Notes: a model not told the origin generated them from the letters alone. A DNA stretch of 12,588 nt from Gymnopilus junonius (GCA_015501075.1 JADNYJ010000813.1:1-12588), one strand, 5' to 3'. Counted from the stretch's first letter, positions 1 to 8,792 are shown. Numbers and translations are program-made.

Positions 1-43
1 TCAAAACTCTAACGCTTCATTCTCTCAAAATTTATGCATCAAA

Positions 44-1189
44 ATGCCCAAAGGAAGACCACCAAAGAAGAAAAGAAGCATCTCTAGACTGAAGAATCAG
101 CCCCCTCCTGCTCCAGAACCCCTCCCAACCATCAGTGAGTCCATTGTAGAGCAAGTTACTAGTGCTTTGCCAGATTTTTCAGCTCATGATGCTGAGGACA
201 TCAATGTGGAGGAAGATTAGCTCCATCCTGGACTGAAAGATCTTGCAAGCAGTGAGCAGGAGGATGATATGGATTCTGATTTTGAGTCCAATTATAAATG
301 GAAAGGCTTAATGAGTATAGAACTTGGGAAAAGGCTTGCTGCCTTATCCTGCAAGATTGATGAGGATGAGGAAGACCTGGACTGGATACCCAAGAAAATA
401 AAGCCAAAGAAAGGAAGGTGCTTCAGAGTATGATTTGATGTTCAACTTCATTAACTGGACTGCAGCTCATCCAGCAAGATACAAAAAAGGGCTGGATGTC
501 ATGAGCAAATCTACCTGCACTCAGCAGCACTATGCAGCATTTTTAGAAATCAAGTGAAGCTGGATAATTACCTTGTATCAGATCCCAGTGGCTCTGTTGT
601 TCTACAAGTTAGGTGTGTTTCAGATCATCCATGGAATCTAAAGGATCAGTGGAAATTGTTGAGGTGCAGACCATTTCAAATGAGGAGATCACTTGAGATT
701 TCTCCCTTGGCCCTTCCATTCCAGACTCTGAAGCAACAGAAATACCCAGTATGATTAATGCAGAAATTTTAGATGACCCAGATTCAGATGCTGAACACCT
801 CAGTGATGATGAAGAACATGATCCAAATCAAGCTACTGAATTATTGGAGGACTGGCAAGAGGAGTTGGACCAAGATGTTGGTGCTCATCCATGCCATCAA
901 TCCAAGATCAGAGATTGGGAAACATTGCAAAAGCAACTCAAAGATGACCTCAAGAAGAATTTGAGGAAGCTTGCACCATTGGATATTAACAAAATGTTCA
1001 TCTCATGCAATTTTGCCACTCTTCATCTCAAAGGGTGTTCCCAAATGAATAAAAGCTTGCTGATTGTGGAACAGTGGCAAGCCAGTGAGGGTGTCTGGTT
1101 TGCACACAAAATCAGATGGTTAGCATGACATTACCAACACTTTGAGCAGCTTCTTGTTGAGTGTCAGGGAGGCCTTAGAAATGCATGGA
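44..1189 (+). pseudogene. DDE transposase pseudogene, 5' part
   Basis: N-terminal and central part of a cut-and-paste transposase, separated from its catalytic part by the copia insertion at 1190. An ATG at 44 opens a basic start (PKGRPPKKKR) followed by a Pro/Ser-rich acidic stretch. That frame stops at TAG 218-220, stays open to TGA 431-433, and the coding signal then changes frame. From 751 a clear frame-1 segment carries an acidic stretch, DWQEELD and a Lys-rich helix near LQKQLKDDLKKN, then a helix-turn-helix-like region ending at TGA 1126-1128, where relatives I remember have Arg. The reading frame continues past that stop to the insertion site. I recognise the family from mushroom genomes, where intact members run to several hundred residues. 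At least two stops and two frame changes make it inactive. There is no CpG between 44 and 1189. Confidence 0.75.
1185..1189. repeat. Target site duplication, left copy (ATGGA)
   Basis: ATGGA lies directly before the TGTTGGGG start of the 5' LTR and is repeated at 7380-7384 directly after the 3' LTR. Five bases is the usual duplication for Ty1/copia integrases. Removing one copy restores an open transposase frame across the junction. Confidence 0.9.
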
Positions 1190-1402
1190 TGTTGGGGCGT
1201 AGGTGACAACCCAAATATCTGACATTCAGTCGGAGATTGAATACTTACCTTAGATAGTAGGTATGATCGAGATTGTAGTATATAAACAGCCATCTGAGAA
1301 GGACGGAATGTACTGTTCTTGTACTCAAATCCTTACCTTCCTTAAAGGGAAGTTAAAGGGTTTTATTAAACACTACATACATAGACTACACCATTGCCAA
1401 AG
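1190..1402 (+). repeat. 5' LTR of the copia element (213 bp)
   Basis: Starts TGTTGGGG and ends GCCAAAG. It matches 7166-7379 apart from substitutions at 1198, 1213, 1215, 1220 and 1232 and one missing A near 1311. It contains a TATA box (1279-1286) and a variant polyadenylation signal ATTAAA (1365-1370). The end is set by the duplication ATGGA at the right copy and by the primer-binding site starting at 1403. It ends in AG instead of the usual CA. Confidence 0.92.
1279..1286 (+). promoter_or_regulatory. TATA box in 5' LTR
   Basis: TATATAAA, also present in the 3' LTR at 7255-7262. It would drive genomic RNA of the copia element; ATTAAA 86 bp downstream would serve 3' processing in the 3' copy. 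Confidence 0.6.
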
Positions 1403-1417
1403 GGTTATGGGCCCTGG
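1403..1417 (+). promoter_or_regulatory. Primer-binding site, initiator tRNA-Met anticodon arm (half-tRNA type)
   Basis: The bases directly after the LTR read GGTTATGGGCCCTGG. Their reverse complement, CCAGGGCCCATAACC, matches the anticodon stem-loop of eukaryotic initiator tRNA-Met, which contains GGGCCCAUAACCC in animals and CAGGGCUCAUAACCC in yeast. It does not match a tRNA 3' end. Drosophila copia primes with a 5' half of initiator tRNA-Met cut in the anticodon stem, so the same mechanism is inferred here. Spacing to the LTR is zero. Confidence 0.8.
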
Positions 1418-1515
1418 GCTTTAACAACTTCAAGAGCATTTAAACCCTTATGAATTCGAAGCGAACAGCGACATCAAATCAATCAAGTCTATATTTATCA
1501 AGATCAAGATTCACG

Positions 1516-2139
1516 ATGGCAATTACCAAAGTCAACACACATGTTGCTCAATCAATCACAAAGCTTCCAGAATTGCTTGGAGACAGCAACTGGATAGCCT
1601 GGAGGACCAGAATGGTTACAGCGCTAAAGGTTTGCTGTGTCCTAGAATACACTAAAGGGACTATTCCGAAGCCTGGGACAGATGTGTCTATGGAGGATTT
1701 AGACGCCTGGCACTTTAATGATTCTTACGCTCAATCGCTGATCCAGATGAACATATCTGATAATCAGCTTATTCACACGCAGAGCGCCCAGACTGCCAAG
1801 GAGATGTGGGATAATCTCGCATCAGTCCATGACATCAAGGGCAGTTACGTTGTGATTTCTATTCTCCGCAATCTATTTAAAACTTCTGCAAATGAAGGTG
1901 ATGACATCATCACACACCTTAACATGCTCAAGAAGTTATGGGAGCACTCAAATACTATGGATGAGAATAGTCAGATCCCTGACGATCAATTTAAAATTAT
2001 CATAGTGTCATCCTTGCCTCCTTCCTGGGACATGTTTACTGATCCATACATTAGTAAGCAGAAAGACCCAGAAGAGAACAAGTCGAAGCTAAAAATAAAG
2101 TCACAAGATTTCATCGGTATTCTAATGGAGGAATACTGA
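1516..2139 (+). pseudogene. gag: copia gag core (UBN2 / Retrotran_gag_2)
   Basis: Capsid part of Gag, which would assemble the virus-like particle. The frame opens at 1450, but I prefer ATG 1516 because the conserved region begins just after it. Residues LLGDSNWIAWRTRM and the following ALK..LEY..G pattern are the hallmark of the copia gag_2 domain, followed by helical segments with KEMWDNL and LKKLWEHS and the SLPPSWD motif. TGA 2137-2139 ends the frame after EEY, but frame 1 continues straight on into the zinc knuckles. The stop therefore splits one original gag-pol frame. It could be a nonsense mutation or the trace of a small indel pair, because frame 2 just after it (DAARNAV) also resembles the expected sequence. 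Confidence 0.85.
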
Positions 2140-2980
2140 TGCTGCCAGGAACGCGGTCTAGCCTCGGATCAAATAAATTATGTCAGTGGTCCAGGCCAAG
2201 GCCAGAAGCACAAACTTGCAAACTGCATTGGTGCAACGGCACATTCGGGTGCTAACAAAGAGAAATGCAAGCACTGCAGTCATGATAATCACAAGACCAT
2301 TGATTGCAAATACCTTGGACAGGGGCATTGCTCCCTTTGTGGATGGTTCAGCCATAGCACCAGGAAATGCCACTGCAAGGGGAAGCCAGAGGGTAGCCCG
2401 GCTGAACAACTGCAGAAGAAGCGGAAGGTTGGCCAGACCCATCAGACCACATGCACGGAGACTCGGGATCCTCAGGAGGATGAGGCATCCGAGGACAGCA
2501 TGGTAGCATTCATTAATAATATGGAAGATATTCAAGAAGATGGAACAGTAGCTTATAATTTTAGCAACTACAATCCCCATAATTACGCCAGAATAGACGA
2601 GCAAGTTATCTATTATGATTGGCTTGCTGACTCGGCAACAACTTCTCATGTCACGAATCAATGTGATGCATTTATTACATACAAGCCCCTGAAGAATGCA
2701 GTAGTTCAAGGCATAGGAGACTTGACTACGCACACTATAGGGAAAGGAACTGTTGAGTTAAAATCAACAGTCAATGGACATAAATATATTGTGAGGATTG
2801 AAGATGTCCTTCACATCCCTAATAATTGCAACAATCTTATCTCACTCGGTAGATGGGATGCCAGCAGCAGCCATTATCTTGGTGGGAATGGGGTATTATC
2901 CCTGCTTACCAAGGACGGCTGGCTGATTGCAAAAGGAACAAAAATAGATAATCATTTATATCACATGGCGATGATGAGAC
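2140..2980 (+). pseudogene. copia nucleocapsid zinc knuckles and aspartic protease
   Basis: Same frame as gag after the TGA. Two CX2CX4HX4C zinc knuckles are visible, 2266-2307 (C..C....H....C) and 2329-2370 (same spacing). They would bind element RNA. At 2416-2430 the codons give KKRKV, a classical basic nuclear-import motif. Protease follows: the active-site triplet is DSA at 2629-2637, within WLADSATTSHV, then flap-like residues and the conserved VLHIPNNCNNLIS block. The usual copia linker toward integrase (NHLYHMAMM) is cut off at 2980 by the inner insertion, and the frame then runs a few codons into foreign DNA to a stop at 2998. All visible protease and knuckle key residues are intact. 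Confidence 0.85.
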
Positions 2981-3781
2981 TGTTACACGGTTATGTGTGA
3001 AAACAGGCCATCCCCATTATTTTCGACCATCTCTATAAATTAATATAGGTTGTTGATAGCCTTCCCGAGCTTAAACATCCCGAATATACTCGAGAAAACC
3101 ACATTTAAACATTAAAAGCTTAATATCAAAAGATATAATGATTATGATCACCTAGTAATCATTAATCATTTATTATAAGATACACAAGCAAATTACTACA
3201 GTCCTTACACACTAGTAGGGGCCTCGAGTTTATTTAAAATAACTACCAAGGGAGCGCGGAAACACGCACAGACAATGGGAACGACCTTTGACCCGATATA
3301 GACATGCGGAGTGACAGCCCAAACAAGTCAATTACCCCGAAGCCGGTGTAATCTATTTTTATCATCCGGAGGAATGTAACCGGAAAAGGAATAATCCACG
3401 ATGATCGACGTCGGAGCGGGTGCTATTTTTGGTAATATGAAGACGCGACGCAAGGACGCTCGTCCCCTCGCGTTCCCTCATAGAACTAATAAATATACAC
3501 CTATCCTAGACACATTAGCAAGCCCCTGAGGACATAGACAAAATCCTCTGCGAGGTAGACAAATATTAAAGACACTATAATGAACTGGCCATTGCATGAT
3601 CGCAACAGCAGGAATATTAATCCGATAAAATGCCTTATATGGCAATGAGATAAATATTCGGTGCTTGATGAATATGCCCAACCAATGGCATAATTCCCCT
3701 CACTCCGAATCGGACTAATGACGAGATAATTAATTACACAGCGCTTATCAAATTAGCTTAGTAAGATGCCCAGTAAAATAG

Positions 3782-3789
3782 TATAAAAA
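3782..3789 (+). promoter_or_regulatory. TATA box in the inner LTR
   Basis: TATAAAAA in the second half of the inserted sequence, 475 bp before its AATAAA. Typical order for an LTR (U3 promoter, then R with polyadenylation signal). Confidence 0.5.
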
Positions 3790-4256
3790 CCCAGTAGAAT
3801 TAGTGTAGAAAAGCAAGCAGACAGCACCCCTCGAGTTGTAGCAATACAATCGAGCGTCTGGCTTCTAAACTAGATAATAGAAAGACAATTGATTGATATA
3901 AAAGCGAGATAAGCTTCAGACAAACTTAGAATTGAGCTCAAATAAGAGATAGATTAAGCAAAGGCTTATTATTCAAGTCAGGACCTAGTTGAGTAGTTGG
4001 GAGTAGACAGAGTGTCACTCAGCTACAAAAGTACGAAGTCTTTTAGTTCAAAAGCATAGCCAGAGCCTAGTTTATCTCAAGAAGAGATCAGTCAAGTTTA
4101 GAGAAAGTTTCCAAGCCAGAAGTCAATTAAAGCGATCCATTATCCAAAGAACCCCTACAACCCATTGTAAAACCCCATAAAAGCGAACTTAATTAAAAGA
4201 CATTGATACTTACACTCCCCAGAACTTACACAAGTCAAGGGATATTTGTTGGGTTC

Positions 4257-4262
4257 AATAAA
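4257..4262 (+). terminator. Polyadenylation signal AATAAA in the inner LTR
   Basis: AATAAA about 65 bp before the inferred right end of the inserted LTR, followed by a T-rich stretch (4270-4281). It supports reading the insert as an LTR in plus orientation. Confidence 0.5.
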
Positions 4263-4328
4263 AGCGATCTATTTCATTTTTCATACCTACAAACTACCTA
4301 AACTTATCAGCGATGCACGTGTGAAAAC

Positions 4329-5479
4329 CCACAAAGCAACAAAGTAATATATGTGCATCTACAGAATGAGTAAATAATGCCATAGAAGTGGCACAGAGCT
4401 GGGAGGTATGGCATAGATGTTTTGGCCACATAGGATACAGCGGCTTGCAGTGTATGATGCAAGGTCAGCTGGTTGATGGTTTCCATGTGGATGATAGAAT
4501 GCCGAAGCCAGACTGCCAAGCTTGTATGGAATCAAAGCAATTTATCGCTCCATTTCCAAAGAAGGCACAGCGGCGCACAACAAGGCCCAGAGAGCTGACC
4601 CATATTGATCTCTGGGGCAAGTGCCAAACAGCATCAATCCATGGCAATCAATATTACATTAGCTTTGTGGATGATCATGCAAGGCACATACACATGCGCT
4701 TTCTAAAATTAAAGTCGGATGTAGTGCAAAATATTAAAGACTACATTACAAGATTAAGGGTCAAAGGCATGCAACCCCATGCTATTTGTATAGATGGTGG
4801 GGGAGAATTTATTAATACAGATCTTAAAGGTTGGTGCAGAACTCAAGGGATAGACCTTGAGCAGACAGCACCATATTCCCCCTCGCAGAATGGCATGGCA
4901 GAATGTATGAACTGCATGCTCATGGAATTAGCACATGCAATGTTGAATGCACGGTGCATCCCGGAATTCCTTTGGGAATTAGCTGTGGCATATGCAGCAT
5001 ACTTATGCAATCAAACCCATATGAAGGCTCTCCCGAACAAGACTCCATTCGAGGTGTGGACACGGCAACGGCCAGATGTTTCTCATCTCCGGGAGTTTGG
5101 GGTGCCTGTATGGATACTCAATCAAGGTTCCCATCAAGATTCTAAATTAAGACCCAAGTCAAAACAGTTTTTGTTCATTGGATTCAACGATGGGTCAAAG
5201 TTGGTATTATATTACAGTGCTCAGAGTAGAAGTTTATTAAATTCAAGGAACTTCTGTTTCCTGACACTTCCCAACCACCCAGCCCCCACGGAATTGATTG
5301 GCATAGAGGTGCCTGATGTACGGCCTGAGGGGGAGCAGGAGGTGAACATGCCAAAATCAAGCACAGATCCGTCGGCAGAGATTAGGTCACCGGAGATAAC
5401 TGATGAGCCTAGTCAGAGGAAACAAAGAAGCCAGATGATCCAGAAGAAGATTCTGGGAATAGTGAGCCCAGAGTGCTAA
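4329..5479 (+). pseudogene. copia integrase (zinc-binding, DDE core, C-terminal region)
   Basis: Inserts element cDNA into the genome. Codons resembling the pre-integrase linker start at 4329, are broken by TGA 4367-4369, and are then open from 4370 to TAA 5477-5479. The HHCC zinc-binding module is visible: His 4412 and His 4427 (HX4H) and Cys 4514 and Cys 4523 (CX2C). The catalytic core has Asp 4607-4609 (THIDLWG), Asp 4793-4795 (IDGGGEF) and Glu 4901-4903 (NGMAEC), so all three acidic residues survive. Two Cys residues flanking that Glu block, and Cys in the zinc module, stand where copia integrases usually have Arg, as expected from CGY to TGY changes. The tail FGVPVWIL and KQFLFIGF is the normal copia region before RT. 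The frame then shifts. Confidence 0.88.
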
Positions 5480-7158
5480 GACCGTGGAGCAGAATAGATT
5501 ATGCAAGATTACATGATCCGTTCCCTGATGAGATGAATGAGGCCGTACTCACATCATCAGATATTGTGAACGCAATCACAGAAGTTCCCCTTGGAGGCAA
5601 TGAGCCAAAGACATCCATGAGGCAAAGAGGTCCCCAGAATGGGAACATTGGGAAGCAGCCATAAATGCTGAATTGGATCAATTAAAGAAGATGGGTACTT
5701 GGGAACTCACTGACTGGCCAGCAGATGCAGTCCCAATAGCTAATAAATGGGTACTCACAAAGAAGTATAATAAACTAGTGGAACTAATTAAGTACAAAGT
5801 GAGACTAGTGGCTAAAGGATGTGCACAGAGACCCAGACAAGACTACAATGACACATTCTCTCCAGTTGTGCACTTAGAGATGATCTGCGCAATATTAGCA
5901 CTCATTCCTGTAATGAAGTTTAAAATTCAGCAGTTAGACATAAAGGGTGCTTACCTTAATGGAATACTGAAGGAGCGGGTCATTATGCACCAGCCCAAAG
6001 GTTTCGGTGATGGCACTGATAGAGTTTGCCGATTGATTAAAACCATTTATGGTTTGAAGCAGTCGGGCCAAGAGTGGAACTGCAAGCTAGATCGCAGATT
6101 AAAGAATATAGGCTTTCAAGGCTATGGAGTGATCCATGCCCTATGTCAGGGGGAGTGGTCATACTAACAACTTGGAAATTATCACAGTCTGGGTCAATGA
6201 TCTATTAGTGTTCACCCTCTCTGACGAGCGCATGAAGAAGCTTAAAAGTGAATTGAATTCTATATTGGACCTTACAGATCTTGGGGAACCAACAAAGATA
6301 GTTGGTATTGAGATTACTCAAACCCCGGACTCCATTACCATCTCACAAAGGCAATATATTGAAACTATTCTATGCTGTGAGGGTATGGAGAAGTGTAATC
6401 CAGTTTCTACACCATTGGATCCAAATATAGCACTCGAACCAAACCCTGAAGGATCAGATGGAAATAGAAGCAATTCTTATGCATCATTAATCAGTTCCCT
6501 TCAATATCTGGCAACCACCACAAGGCCTGATATAGCTTATGCCATAAATAGATTGGCTGCCTTTACAGCAAATCCGAGCATGGCTCATTATACAGCAGCT
6601 AAGAGGGTCCTCAGATACTTAGCTGGGACCAAGAATTATGGTATCACTTATACAACTAAACCTCATGAATTTCAGAGGAACAATCTAGCCTTTGGGTACT
6701 CAGACGCTGGCTTTGCAAATGCCGATGATAGGAAATCTATTTCTGGGTATGTGTTCCTATCTCACGGAGGAGCAATTACATGGGGATCAAAGAAGCAGTC
6801 CACGATTGCGCTTTCCTCCACAGAAGCCAAATATGTGGCATTATCCGAAGTGTCTAGGGAAGCCATGTGGCTCCGTGCTTTATATGAAGAATTAGGATTT
6901 GAGCAGAAAGAACCGACTCTCATTCTGGGAGATAATGATGGTTCTATTGCTATGGCTAAAAATCCCCAGTTTCATAAGAGGGGTAAACATATAGATATAA
7001 GATGGCATTGGGTTAGAGAGAGAGTCAAAGAAGAATCAGTGTGTATAAAGGACTGCCGTGATCCTCAACAAATGGCAGACATATTTACTAAGCCTTTACA
7101 GAGGCCCAAGTTCATTTGGCATGTTGCCGAACTCAGATTATCGGACTCCTCGGCTTGA
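5480..7158 (+). pseudogene. copia reverse transcriptase and RNase H (frameshifted, RT motif mutated)
   Basis: Copies element RNA into DNA. The coding signal runs in frame 1 to about 5600, in frame 3 from about 5600 to 6115 and in frame 1 again from about 6140 to TGA 7156-7158, so at least two frame changes break it. RT landmarks are ANKWVLTKKYN, RLVAKGCAQ, the first catalytic Asp at 5937-5939 (LDIKGAYLNG), YGLKQSGQEWN, and the YVDD box, here WVNDLLVF with AAT at 6196-6198: the first of the two box Asp is Asn. RNase H looks intact: Asp 6703, Glu 6823 (SSTEAKY), Asp 6931, then HIDIRWHWVRE and the terminal MADIFTKPL block. The stop codon overlaps the polypurine tract, as is usual. The protein would be inactive. 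Confidence 0.88.
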
Positions 7159-7165
7159 GGGGGAG
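7157..7165 (+). promoter_or_regulatory. Polypurine tract of the copia element
   Basis: GAGGGGGAG directly before the TG of the 3' LTR, the expected plus-strand primer position. It overlaps the last base pairs of the pol stop codon. Confidence 0.85.
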
Positions 7166-7379
7166 TGTTGGGGTGTAGGTGACAACCCGAGTATCCGACA
7201 TTCAGTCAGAGATTGAATACTTACCTTAGATAGTAGGTATGATCGAGATTGTAGTATATAAACAGCCATCTGAGAAGGACGGAATGTAACTGTTCTTGTA
7301 CTCAAATCCTTACCTTCCTTAAAGGGAAGTTAAAGGGTTTTATTAAACACTACATACATAGACTACACCATTGCCAAAG
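7166..7379 (+). repeat. 3' LTR of the copia element (214 bp)
   Basis: Matches 1190-1402 with five substitutions and one extra A near 7288. It holds TATATAAA at 7255-7262 and ATTAAA at 7342-7347, and ends GCCAAAG before the ATGGA duplication. Four of the five substitutions lie at CpG positions in one copy or the other. Confidence 0.92.
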
Positions 7380-7384
7380 ATGGA
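7380..7384. repeat. Target site duplication, right copy (ATGGA)
   Basis: Perfect match to 1185-1189. Together they fix the outer ends of the copia element at 1190 and 7379. Confidence 0.9.
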
Positions 7385-8151
7385 CACTATTGAAGGATGA
7401 GTTGGTCAAGAAGTGAATCTTAGATTATCTTCAAAGCTTACTAACTGGCAAGGTTACTCCCAAAAAGCTTTCTGTTGCCATCAACACAGAGATTCTCCCT
7501 GATCTAGGTATCACTCCCAAGAAGCCAATTGGTATATGCACTGCTCACCATTGGCTGATCAAACTTGGATGGCACTGCACTCAGGTTCATAAAGGTGTTT
7601 ATATGGATGGGCATGAGTGAGCCAATGTAGTTGAATACCACCAGAACATTTTCCTTCTATTAATGAAGCAGTTTGAAGAGTAAATGGTTTTCTATAAAGA
7701 CCCAGAGATGAGACATGTGGAGCCAAAGCTTAAGCCTAGGGAGCACAAAATAATCCCCAACTTCCATGACAAAAGCAGCTTCCATGCTAATGACCAGATC
7801 CATTACCTATGGCTGCAAACAGGGGAACAGCCACTCTGGAGCAAGTGGCATGGACATCTGATCCATGTCTCAGCATTTATAAATCCAGAAACTGGGTGCC
7901 TAATTTTACTCAATGATAAGGGAAAAGTTCTGAGAGATTCCACCAAGATTATTTATCCAGGTTCTGGCAGCAATGCTTGGTGGGATTGCAATCAATTATT
8001 AAAGCAGATGGAGAACACAATTTCAATCTTTGAGGCAGCACATCCTGGGAAGCAACATTTATTTATCTTCAATCAATCTTCCACACATGCCTCATTACCA
8101 CCTGATCTGCTCAAGGCTTTCAAAATGAATAAATCAGATGGTGGAAAGTGA
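7380..8151 (+). pseudogene. DDE transposase pseudogene, catalytic part (3' truncated)
   Basis: Continuation of the transposase after the copia element. When one copy of the ATGGA duplication is removed, the codons before 1190 run in frame into TGG at 7381. Frame 1 stays coding to 8151 but is broken by TGA 7414-7416, TGA 7618-7620 and TAA 7681-7683. It carries the MDGHE block, a first catalytic block FHD at 7762-7770, the HAND motif, LIHVS, the IYPGS block and a second acidic block read as FNQSS at 8068-8082. As I remember the family, this second block normally has Asp (FDQSS), so AAT at 8071 would be Asp to Asn. Lys at 7771 also replaces an expected Glu. The C-terminal part with the third acidic residue is missing: after TGA 8149-8151 the sequence is unrelated. 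The gene is therefore dead by stops, substitutions and truncation. Confidence 0.8.
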
Positions 8152-8303
8152 TTCCTGGGGATTTCCTTATGGTTTAGGGGATTCTCAAAAAACACAAGTA
8201 TGTTTTAAAATGATCTTAGATTGCTTTGCTAAAAATTTACCCATTCCCTATGGTTAATATTCCATGGGACCACCATCAGCCCCTGGGACTGGTCCCCAGG
8301 TCT

Positions 8304-8321
8304 GAGGGGGAATGTTATAAC
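8304..8321 (+). other. Polypurine tract plus LTR-start-like motif
   Basis: GAGGGGGAA followed directly by TGTTATAAC, itself containing the palindrome GTTATAAC. The arrangement copies that at 7157-7170 of the copia element. It may be the 3' end of another, mostly lost retroelement, or the end of the transposon that owned the DDE gene. No partner copy is in the window. Confidence 0.35.
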
Positions 8322-8761
8322 TTTTAATCAAATTATAGTCCTTTCAGCCTTAGTTAAAGTGATGCATAATTCTAAGTATAAAAAAGTAATAAAGTGATCC
8401 AAAAAGAGGAATTATAGATGAACCTCTTATGCTTCTAGTGTTCTAAGTAATTATATTCAAATTTGTTGTATTATCAGATATCTTGGTCTAGAAAAAATTA
8501 TAAAATACAGAAAAAATTAGATACATTAATTTAAATGTAGTTGACAGCTGTGAAGCCCATTAAATGCATAATGGAAAGCTAAATATAGACTACAGATACC
8601 ATAGAATATGGGTGTTATTTTATGTTATTACAAAAAATCATATTTTTTAACCTTTTTATAGTTCAAAATGATGCTATATCTCATTTCTAGCTTTAAATAC
8701 TACTCAGATAATATTTTTCTATATTAAGAAGCTTAGAGTTCCTAGGGTCCCAGGGAATCCC

Positions 8762-8792
8762 TCCAGTCCCCTGGGAATACCAGGGGACTGGA
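8762..8792. repeat. Perfect 13-bp inverted repeat (hairpin)
   Basis: Arms TCCAGTCCCCTGG (8762-8774) and CCAGGGGACTGGA (8780-8792) are exact reverse complements around the 5-base loop GAATA. A related weaker hairpin with CCTGGGACTGG...CCCCAGG lies at 8282-8300. It could be a foldback end of a small transposon or a protein-binding site about 150 bp before the next start codon. Confidence 0.8.

Larger units (their letters stand above)
2981..4324 (+). mobile_element. Inserted long solo LTR (probably Ty3/gypsy-type) inside the copia element
   Basis: About 1.34 kb without a credible gene separates copia protease from integrase, which are contiguous in normal elements. It begins TGTTACACG and ends near CGTGTGAAA, an imperfect inverted match, and contains TATAAAAA (3782-3789) and AATAAA (4257-4262). 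It has no internal proteins, PBS or polypurine tract, so a solo LTR fits best. The right end is uncertain by a few bases. Copia codons resume in frame if 2980 is joined to 4329, which implies a 5-bp duplication GAGAC/AAAAC with two G-to-A differences. CpGs are frequent (22 counted in 3241-3480) while surrounding repeats have few. An alternative boundary pair, the 5-bp ATGAG at 2974-2978 and 4366-4370, fits the coding frame less well. Confidence 0.6.
1190..7379 (+). mobile_element. Ty1/copia LTR retrotransposon, decayed, nested in a DDE transposase
   Basis: A complete but inactive copia element with both LTRs, primer-binding site, gag, protease, integrase, reverse transcriptase, RNase H and polypurine tract in the canonical copia order (integrase before reverse transcriptase). 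Its span is 6190 bp. Without the inner insertion near 2981-4324 it would be about 4.8 kb, a usual copia length. It has a TGA between the gag core and the zinc knuckles, further frame changes in the integrase tail and RT, and a mutated RT catalytic motif. The LTRs differ by five substitutions and one indel over about 213 bp, so it is not a brand-new copy. It is inserted in the same orientation as the host transposase. Confidence 0.92.

Noticed and set aside
2180..2506. Arg-rich plus-strand frame of 108 codons overlapping the zinc knuckles
   Set aside because: The in-frame CCHC knuckles in the other frame explain this stretch; the Arg-rich translation is a shadow.
2158..2733. Long antisense open frame (191 codons) over the zinc-knuckle and protease region
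   Set aside because: It lies wholly opposite a recognisable copia coding segment and has no family features. It is best explained by codon bias of the sense strand.
3478..3681. Short minus-strand frame in the inner LTR-like insert
   Set aside because: No start context, domain or neighbour supports it. The surrounding insert looks non-coding.
4366..4370. ATGAG as right-hand target duplication of the inner insert (matching 2974-2978)
   Set aside because: It would leave non-TG/CA ends and assign copia-like codons at 4329-4365 to the insert. The join at 2980/4329 keeps the copia frame.
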